Positions 56,683 to 64,000 of a stretch of 64,000 nucleotides of DNA are shown here, in pieces; position 1 is the first letter of the stretch; each line of letters opens with the position of its first letter. The translations under genes were made by a program, and so were the position numbers. The stretch lies in assembly GCA_963555705.1 (NCBI GenBank), contig OY743189.1, positions 8,511,501-8,575,500 of the forward strand, given 5' to 3'. The notes under the pieces were generated by a model. That model saw only the letters and a program-made list of their open reading frames with translations, was not told where the DNA came from and did no database searches. Source of the stretch: Ligustrum vulgare. Its lineage: Eukaryota > Streptophyta > Magnoliopsida > Lamiales > Oleaceae.

Positions 56683-57671
56683 TGTTATATTTTAATGTTT
56701 TGAGAATTTAATCTTTAAGCCCAACTTTTGAAATACATTTATTTCAGTCCTTTTCAGCTTTTCAAAGTGTTTAATTTCAGTCCTTAGTTTTTAAAACATT
56801 TTTGTTCAGACCCTACAGTCTTAGAATATTTTCAGTCAGCCCACTATTTTCGAAAAGTCTATTTCAGCCCCTAAACTTTATAACTTCCAATTTCTACTTT
56901 ATTTATTCAATTTAATGTTTCAATTTTCGAAATACTAAATTAATTTAATTTTCTTTTGGCTAGGCGATACATTTGGTAATTTAGAAGATTGACGTGACTT
57001 TCCAGCTTTATTTTCCAAACTCGTGATATAAGGTAGACTCGCCCCCACTAATTAGTTTAAATTATAATTTACATGTCTTACGTGAAATTATGTGATTTAT
57101 ATGCTTTGATGCATGAGACGAGACGAGAATATCTCTTATGAGATACGAATGAGAAATGATGTTATGCATAACTTATATGCTTTAAATGCATGAGACGAGA
57201 CTACCCACACCCTATGATTTTTAAAGAGCCCTTGATTTTATTAAAATAGCCTATGATGATGATGATGATGTCACTGTACAATTACATAAGTATGTGTTAA
57301 ATTATTCTGTAAATTAATTATTGGCGATGAGTCTACTGAGTATTTCTTTCGAAATGCTCGTTCCAATTTTAACAGCTTTTGCAGATCTCGGAAATGGCTG
57401 CAAATGAATGGGCAGCGTTGGCAAAATTAAATAAATGATGATGTTATTAGACAATTTTATGAATGTTACTCGTTAAATTATTTATCGTTAATTTCATTTA
57501 AATAATTGAGACACAAGTTTTATGAATTGTTCTATATTTAAATTAATCAAATTTCCGCTGAAGGTTTCAAATAATGAATGTGACGTTTTGAATTAAATTT
57601 ATTTTTCGCAATAAAGTAAATTTTAAAGGACGAAGTGGCGTCCCGGATTTCACGGAATTCGGGGCGTTACA
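54950..57671 (+). mobile_element. Solo LTR, family S, inserted in LTR C
   Basis: Starts (A)GTAGCGACCAAGAATTTTT and ends GGGGCGTTACA, about 2.7 kb. CCTC stands before it (54946-54949) and CCTCT after it (57672-57676). LTR D has the empty site ACTACCTCTCATACACG at 59581. The interior includes CCACCATC-rich sequence (55970-56340), a short (AG)n and a (TA)n tract. ORFs on both strands here are not conserved and are treated as LTR sequence. Confidence 0.9.
56635..56681. repeat. (TA)n microsatellite
   Basis: About 23 TA units after a short (AG)n, within the family S LTR. Confidence 0.95.
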
Positions 57672-57836
57672 CCTCTCATGCACGACTTAAGGACCCTTGC
57701 ATAGCCTATTCCACACATAATTCTTGGTTCTATTATTCAATTCTTGGGAGGCCAAATCAAGGCAAAGGAAGAGGATTGAAGATTTTCAACGTAGAAGAAT
57801 TTCTTGGTGCAAGAGTTTCTTTAATATTTGTTAATC

Positions 57837-58240
57837 AGATATGCTCAACAAGTTTATATTTAATTACTGCGTTTTTAATTACACGAGCATAAAAATAGAA
57901 AAATGTTAAATGTCTTATTCCACACTTCATAACCTTTTTTTGCTCGAGCAAGTAAGCTTGTAAATGTGTTTAAACATGGTACTCTAGATTCAACTAGATT
58001 GGGAGATATCAGCTCAAAGCTCATTATACAGGTCAGTTAGATATGCTCAACAAGTTTATATTTAATTACTGCATTTTTAATTACATGAGCATAAAAATAG
58101 AAAAATGTTAAATGTCTTATTCCACTCTTCATAACCTTTTTTTGCTCGAGCAAGTAAGCTTGTAAGTGTGTTTAAACAGGGTACTCTAGATTCAACTAGA
58201 TTGAGAGATATCAGCTCAAAGCTCATTATACAAGTCAATT
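57837..58240. repeat. 202-bp tandem duplication across an LTR/3'-region junction
   Basis: Unit 1 57837-58038, unit 2 58039-58240. Both start AGATATGCTCAACAAGTTTA (end of truncated LTR C) and run through CATAAAAATAGAAAAATGTT into 3'-region sequence up to GTCA(G/A)TTAG. Confidence 0.9.
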
Positions 58241-59031
58241 AGATAGCTTAATGGAGAGTGGACTTACACATAAGATAACAAAACATCTTTATACTTTTTT
58301 TGTTGTCTTTGTGACTCGGGTAATTAAGTTTGAAGGTTTCTATGAACCTGGTGCCCTAAAGTCGCCTGGCTTGGGAGTCACCGACCTAAAGCTCGTTGAA
58401 GAGGTCACATAGAAAGAAAATAAGAGAAGTATTGCAAAAAGATGGTAAAAGACATGAACCATAAAAAAAAAATTTGTCCAAAAAAATAAAAGAGTTTGGT
58501 ATAAGCTTTGTTGACATGAACCTTGAAAATTGAAGGTGTGGAATTGGGGATTGCTTACCTGAAACTTGTTATGCATGCTTGTATCTGATTCTAACCATTT
58601 GGTGTGGAAAAATGCATTATATACATGAATAGCTGCTACAATTTGAGGGAACCTTGAGAAGTGAGAGAAAAGCAGAAAGTTGTGATCATTCATGAGCGAT
58701 GTAAGGAAAATCATTAGAATATCATAGGATGACTACATGGTATACGAGCATGCTTATGCATAATAAGCCACAGCATGTTAGGTACATTCTTGTATAAGTT
58801 TGTGTTTGACCTTGACTATTCGCGTACACACTTGAAAGTCTAAGATGGGATAATTGGAATTATTTTATTGTGTTGTTCAAAGTTCTTTTCTAATGTATGA
58901 TTTCTATCTCGACTTTTGAGGCAAATGGTAAACAAGCAACAAAAGTCAATTTTTTTTTATTTGTATCTTTGGCTTAATTGTTTAGTTCTACTTTGTTCGA
59001 TGGATAACAATAATTCTAGTTTGGGGGTGTT
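57885..59031 (+). other. Athila-like 3' region, second fragment
   Basis: Similar to 53490-54388 and 16490-17414. Ends TTTGGGGGTGT before LTR D. No gene; ORF 58340-58714 on the minus strand is a chance frame. Confidence 0.7.
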
Positions 59032-60349
59032 TGATAAGTGTATTTTATACACTTATTTATATATCTGAATTATAATGATTTATTTCCATTTTAGAATAAA
59101 GTATACATAATTTTTGTTACTTGTTTATATTCCAGGAAATGTCCTAAAATCGAGTGAATTGTGCAATTCAGGCATATAATTTGCATTCGGATTATAATTG
59201 GAGCTAAAATGGACAAATGGATGATGATCATGTCAACTAGGATTTACTAGAGGTGCAAAGTTCTAGAAGTCAAAGTTGGATATAGCAACTGAAGATGAAG
59301 AGAAGTATGGGGACTAATTTGCAGTAATTGGAAGATCAGGGACTTGTGGGAAATTAAATATTGGGGGTCCTACTTAAACACTTTTGAAAAATGAAAAGTT
59401 ACTGGAAGATTATACTATGCGTCCATGGACTCTCAATCTGGTAGCCGAGAGATTTCTCAAACTAACTGAACCACTTTTCACTTACCTGCGTTACCACGTA
59501 GTTGTCCGGACCGGTGCGAAAACAGGCCCATACGCGATTTCTTGTGTCAATTCCCTAGGTTTCTTCAACAACCTATATATACTACCTCTCATACACGACT
59601 TAAGGACCTTTAGACAACCTATTCTATACATAATACTTTGTTTTGTTATTCAATTCTTGGGAGGCAAAAATCAGGGCAAAGGAAGAAGATTGAAGATTGT
59701 CAACGTGGAAGAATTTCTTGGTACAAGAGTTTCTTTTATCTTTGTTAATAAGATATGGTCAACTTGTTTATATTTAATTACTGCATTTTTAATTATTTTA
59801 TGATGAGTAGCTAAATCATTAGTTGGGATATTTGATGTAGCATAAGTTTTATGATATTAATTTCATAAATTGAGTTTTACATATAATTTGCATGTGTTAA
59901 TTTTATTTTCGTGTTTCATGCATGAATAAATTGATCACTTTTTCATGATTTCATGAGTGTTTTCATAATCCAAGAGGTGAGCTAACACTTAGATCTAGGA
60001 ATATAATCCGGTACTTTGATTAATGATAGAGATATACGTTTGTTAGTATTGTGACCACTAAATGAATTCTTGTGTTCCCTGCACCTAGTCATTACGAGCT
60101 TCTATCTAGAAACACGGTCAACTAATTAGGTATAGTTGATTTAAACTCGAGAGAGGAATTTCATTTGCATAAATGAATTTGGTCAATCACATAGATAGGA
60201 GTAAAATTGATGATTGGAATTAATAGTATTGACTTATGTGAAATCAAATGTCCCAACATCTTTAAACATAACTTAATAAAATCATAACACTAATTCTTTT
60301 TACTGGTATTATTCAATTTAGTTTGATTGTTTATTTTATTCAAAACTTC
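59032..60349 (+). repeat. Athila-like LTR D (3' end truncated)
   Basis: TGATAAGTGTATTTTATACA start, TATATATACT at about 59573, eroded GC-rich modules (59416-59451; second shortened near 59490). Matches LTR B to CAAAACTTCA at 60349; the last ~150 bp are replaced by gag/protease sequence. ORF 59384-59803 is LTR. Confidence 0.8.
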
Positions 60350-61204
60350 ATGTTCCTTACCCTCAGAGGATTCAACATCACGCTAAGAATGAAGAGGTGA
60401 ATGCACTTACTACTCGTAGTCATCTTCAATTGCCTGAGGTACATGTTAAAAGACTAGCAGAATTTTAAGATGAAAGAGGTAAAAAGTAGGTTGAAGTATC
60501 TGAGAGATCATTTAAAATGAAGAACAAGGGATATGAGGTGAAATCATCAATTAAGCCTCAAAATAAACTAGTTCAATTCCCACAAAGGTTGCAGACGAAT
60601 AAGGAGGATAAGCAGTTCAACAACTTCCTCAACATGCTCAGAAAACTGCATATTAATATAGCATTCTTGGAGGCAATTACACAGATCCCAAGTTATGCCA
60701 AGTTGTTGAAAAAGATGATATCAAGTAAGAAGAAGCTTGAGGATCTCGAAGAGGTATCCCTGAACGAAGAGTGCAGCGCAATCTTGCAAATGAAGCTGCC
60801 TCATAAGCTTAAAGATCCAGGGAGCTTTTCTATACCTTGCATCATTGGAGATTTACAGTTTAATAAGGTCTTGGATCTTGGAGCTAGTATAAATTTGATG
60901 CATCTATTAGTGTATAGGAAGCTGAGATTGGATTGAGTCGTGGAAGATGTATTGGCTAAGGCTGATAAGTTCATCTTTCCCGCTGACTTCATAATTTTGG
61001 GCATGGAGGAGGATGAGAATATTTTATTGATCCTTCATATTTTACTGATCGATGCAAAAAAAGGACAGGTAGTGCTTCAGCTAAAAATCAGGAGGTGACT
61101 TACACAATCATACAATTGAATTCCCATGATTCACAACTTGAATACTGCTCCAAAATTGATGTAGATCAGACAATTAGTTATTTGAAGCATTTTGAGAATA
61201 AGGC
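60350..61204 (+). pseudogene. Athila-like gag end and aspartic protease (broken)
   Basis: Starts mid-gene after LTR D: VPYPQRIQHH-like text with stops. The open run 60517-60936 has NNFLNMLRKLHINIAFLE, SLNEECSAIL, LKDPGSFSIPC and NKVLDLGASINLMHLLVY (active-site Asp kept, the Cys before it lost). About 25 codons are missing after RKLRLD, then VVEDVLAKADKFIFPADFII. Aligned with 13544-14120, this is the same family, less eroded in places. LTR E begins at 61205, so RT is absent here too. Confidence 0.8.
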
Positions 61205-62664
61205 TGATAAGTGTTTTTTATGCACTAATCTTATGTCAAAATTAAGATATTTTGTTGTTTCTTGAGAATAATTTCTAGTTAAGTTGGGTTCATTTATTGT
61301 TATTTTAGATTTTATCCCAAAAAGTGAGAGAATGAAGGAAAGTGGAGCTAAAGTGAAAGGAATCAGGAATTTGAGGAGCAAATTGAAGGAGTCAATGGAT
61401 GAATTCATTTAATTTAGAAGATTCTAAAGTATGAGGACCAGAGTGCTCAAATCAAAAGATGAAGGGCTTGAAGTGTAAATAAAAGATGCGAACCTACTTA
61501 AAAGGAATGAAAGATGGAAATTACACAAATCAGCTTGAACTGTGTGGCCTCACCACATTACACTGCGAGGCTGCACCATGTGCGAGTAAATGGTCAGAAG
61601 GCTGAAACTTTGAATTGCGCGGGTACACCACATTACACTGCGCGGCTGTGCAAGCCTCTAACTGGGCCGACTGTGGGCCTTTTGTGCTAGTTTTGACAGA
61701 ATTTTGCCCTATTCTACCATGTTTTCTCCCTAGCCTATAGATAAAACATTGTGGGTATGAATTAGAGACGAAGATTATTGACACAATTACGTTGAATTCT
61801 TGGGAGATCAAGCAAGGTAGAAGACGGGAGATTAGAAGACTAACAACAGAAAATCAACTCTTCGTGCAATATTTCTTTTCTTCTTGTTAACTTTATAAAC
61901 TCCATCATGTTTTATTAATATTTTTACTGCGTTTCTTATTTCTTTGTGATGTGTAACTAATTCTATAAGTTGGGCTGATCGATGTAGCTTAGCTTTATTT
62001 TATTAATTTCAAACTTCAAGTTTTGTGTATATTTTTCAAGTGTTGATTTATTATTGTGTTTAATGAGTGAATTAATTGGTCACTAATTCGTTGATATCGT
62101 GAGTTGTTTTCATAATCCGATAAGTGAGTTAATAACTTAGATCAAGTTAACAAATCCGGCAATTTCAACAAAAAAGATAGATATGTGAATTTGTGGTTGC
62201 TTTTGATCAATATTGAATTCTTATGTTTTGTTTATTTAGCTAAGGAATAATTATAACCCTCTATAAAGATACATGGTTGACTTAGATAGAATTGACTTAG
62301 ACTCGAGGAATTTCAATATACGTTAGTGAATTCAATCAAACACATATATAGGAATAAAACTTGAGGAATGGAATTAATATTATTGGCTGTGGTGAAATCG
62401 TGACTCCCACCACTTTACAATCACTTAAGAAAAACAATTTGAAATTAAAGTTTCATCAAATTCACATTTATTTTGATTTATTTCTTAATTTAGTTTAAAA
62501 TACCAAACAACATTCATCTGTTCAAATAAGGTTTAGAACTAATCAATTTCCATACTAAATAGCAGTCTTCGTGGAACAATAACCCCGACTCTTTTGTCTA
62601 CTTTATTAATTTTCATAATCCGTACACTTGCGGGTATATTTTGCTTTGCAAAATAAAGTGAACA
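61205..62664 (+). repeat. Athila-like LTR E
   Basis: TGATAAGTGTTTTTTATGCA...AAAGTGAACA. GC-rich modules 61540-61577 and 61615-61652, TATA-like CCTATAGATAAA at about 61733. Followed by a PBS, so a left LTR. Diverged from B, C and D. Confidence 0.8.
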
Positions 62665-62671
62665 AGTTTTT

Positions 62672-62689
62672 TGACGTCGTTGCCAGGGA
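62672..62689 (+). promoter_or_regulatory. Primer binding site (tRNA-Asp type) of element E
   Basis: TGACGTCGTTGCCAGGGA matches TGGCGCCGTTGCCGGGGA at 15 of 18 positions; all three changes are C-to-T or G-to-A. Best preserved PBS in the window. Confidence 0.8.
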
Positions 62690-62794
62690 CTGTTTTATAT
62701 TAATATCGATACGACTAAGGTCTTTCTTTAGTTTAAATTTTTGTTTGCATTATTTTTAGTTTACTTTTATTTTTATTTTTATTCTATATGATTT

Positions 62795-63105
62795 ATGCTA
62801 AGAAGGTCTAAATCTAGTGATTTGCTTCCTTTTGATTCGGAAATTGAACGCACCTTTCAACAGAGATGTAGGCAACAGTTAGAAGTAGCTCAACAAACAG
62901 ATCTTCACGTGGCAGATGACAGAGTTCCAATTAATCTGGTAAATTCGAATAATTTGCAAGCGGCTGTTACTGAATAGCAACAAAATCAAGGAGGGCGTAC
63001 TCCAAGAGAATACATGATTCCTCTTGTGGGGAAATTGGAACTTGTGTGGTACCGCTGACGATACCTACAAATAATCATTAGAGCAAGACTTCTTTGAAGG
63101 GATTT
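62795..63105 (+). pseudogene. gag: Athila-like gag N-terminus, truncated
   Basis: MLRRSKSSDLLPFDSEIERT start, matching the gag start at 11956. TAG ends the frame at 62977. Similarity to 12190-12270 continues to about 63085 (tract coding for the ...VPLTIPTNN-like region) and then stops at a junction. Confidence 0.8.
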
Positions 63106-63554
63106 GTTAGTGTAATATTGAACCAAGGCTTAAAATCCCAAGTTTTTTGAGTCTTTGTCTTTCGCTTTCACTAGAAGAAACTAAAACACTAGAAAAATCC
63201 ATAGAAATTTCCAGCTTTGCCCTTCGACATAGCTGTTTGCCAGCTAGACTATTCCCACATCCAGAAAAATTGACAGAAATGTATACATACACACATGATC
63301 AAGACAACACTGTGTACTTCTTCTCCATCGAGGACAACGGAGCCACAACCACTCTTACCGGCTTCCTCGACGCCTCCACCACCACTACATCTTTCTCCAA
63401 CAATAACATCATCAACATCACAAAGACTGTCTTTGCAAATGTGATGACCGGATTGTTTGGGGGAGGATTTGGTAGTTTTCGAGTAGGAGTACGAGTACAA
63501 CTGTGAATACCAAAGAAGAGGGAAGGGGTGGTCAGAGGGGAGGGGGAGAGCCGG
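63106..63554 (+). other. Unknown segment with a 119-codon reading frame
   Basis: The frame 63147-63506 reads LSLSLEETKTLEKS, HSCLPARLFPHPEK, a Thr/Ser/Asn-rich part (DASTTTTSFSNNN) and FANVMTGLFGGGFGSF. An overlapping minus-strand ORF exists. No family recognised. It may be part of a host gene or of an unknown repeat; it ends at a G-rich stretch before the next LTR. Confidence 0.3.
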
Positions 63555-64000
63555 TGTAGCGATCGAGAATTTTTCGTTACTTTAAATAAAATAAAGACGT
63601 GTCGCTATGACTTATCCCATTTATTTTTAAAAGAATATTCGTCGAACCAATTATTTAGTGAAATTTAAAATTTATTTTAATCGTAGTCAAATTCCAAATT
63701 TTATTATAAATGTTCCAAGATCATTATTTTATGTTATTTTTAAAAATCCCAAAATTTAAAATCTTAAAATCCAATTTTTATCCAAAGTTAAATTCCAGCT
63801 TAATTTCTTTTCAAGAATCGAAATTAATCCAGTTAATCAATCTGAGTTAATCATTATCCTGGAAAAATTTCGTGATTTACCCGAACTCAACCTCATCAAT
63901 TCCTTAACCCACGTTTATCTGATAAGGTTATGCAATTTCAATCCAACACCAAGACTAAACTAACCCACCATTTAAACTCCATTCACATCCTAAACCTCAC
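63555..64000 (+). mobile_element. Family S LTR, runs off the window
   Basis: TGTAGCGATCGAGAATTTTT start, with ACGTGTCGCTATGACTTATC as in the copy at 54950 (CGTGTCGCTACGACT). Whether it is solo or a full element cannot be seen. Confidence 0.8.

Larger units (their letters stand above)
54389..57884 (+). repeat. Athila-like LTR C, split by a solo LTR and truncated
   Basis: 54389-54949 is the first part (TGATAAGTGTATTTTATACA, GC-rich modules 54752-54790 and 54825-54863, TATATATACT at 54936). 57672-57884 is the continuation (CTCTCATGCACGACTTAAGG, then GAATTTCTTGGTGCAAG). Its 3' ~700 bp are missing: at 57884 the sequence switches to an Athila-like 3' region. Preceded by TTTGGGGATGT, a polypurine-like tract, so it is a right LTR, pairing in position with LTR B. 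Confidence 0.8.

Noticed and set aside
56137..56703. Overlapping ORFs on both strands in a GC-richer patch
   Set aside because: Part of the family S LTR transcribed region; overlapping frames and a (TA)n-coded tail argue against a protein.

Overview
Nuclear DNA of a flowering plant, most likely a woody eudicot. It is AT-rich and intron-poor, and consists mostly of nested, decayed LTR retrotransposons (Tat, Athila-like and Tekay-like Ty3/gypsy; Cassandra TRIM), MITEs, a hAT remnant and an endogenous plant pararetrovirus. The only intact-looking host gene is a 550-codon berberine-bridge-enzyme-like (BBE-like) FAD oxidoreductase at 27988-29640. The species cannot be named from this sequence.

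Left part (1-20858). A broken host-gene remnant (2-1437) is followed by a reverse-oriented solo LTR (2213-3674). Next comes a 5'-truncated Tat-lineage element: reverse transcriptase, degenerate RNase H, second RNase H, integrase, 3'UTR tandem repeats, an antisense gene with a GT-AG intron, polypurine tract and 3' LTR. Its pol is interrupted by three later insertions, each with a readable 5-bp target-site duplication (TSD): a 550-bp solo LTR (GTAAA), a 3.4-kb solo LTR carrying a Harbinger-like MITE (ACAAG), and a 7.3-kb Athila-like element (GACCT). Reading across each insertion restores the pol frame.

Middle (20859-30695). Duplicated non-coding blocks, two short Tourist-like MITEs and a shrunken hAT transposase lead into the BBE-like gene. 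The block just upstream of that gene is itself duplicated and holds three tandem 44-bp repeats.

30696-43324 holds a Cassandra LTR with 5S-rRNA-like sequence and a degraded caulimovirid provirus on the minus strand (movement protein, coat protein, protease, RNase H remnant, downstream ORF; polymerase core missing) that ends beside a (TA)n tract. It also holds an unrecognised ORF, a Tekay-type element with gag fused to RNase H by deletion, and a chimeric LTR/Cassandra unit.

Right part (43325-64000) is a mosaic of Athila-like pieces: five LTRs, gag and protease fragments, long 3' regions. One LTR is split by a solo LTR whose empty site is preserved in the neighbouring LTR. No reverse transcriptase or integrase is seen in any Athila-like copy here, so the family looks non-autonomous. 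All its LTRs share a terminal inverted repeat of about 10-bp arms and paired GC-rich inverted modules upstream of the TATA box; these are the least explained structures in the window.
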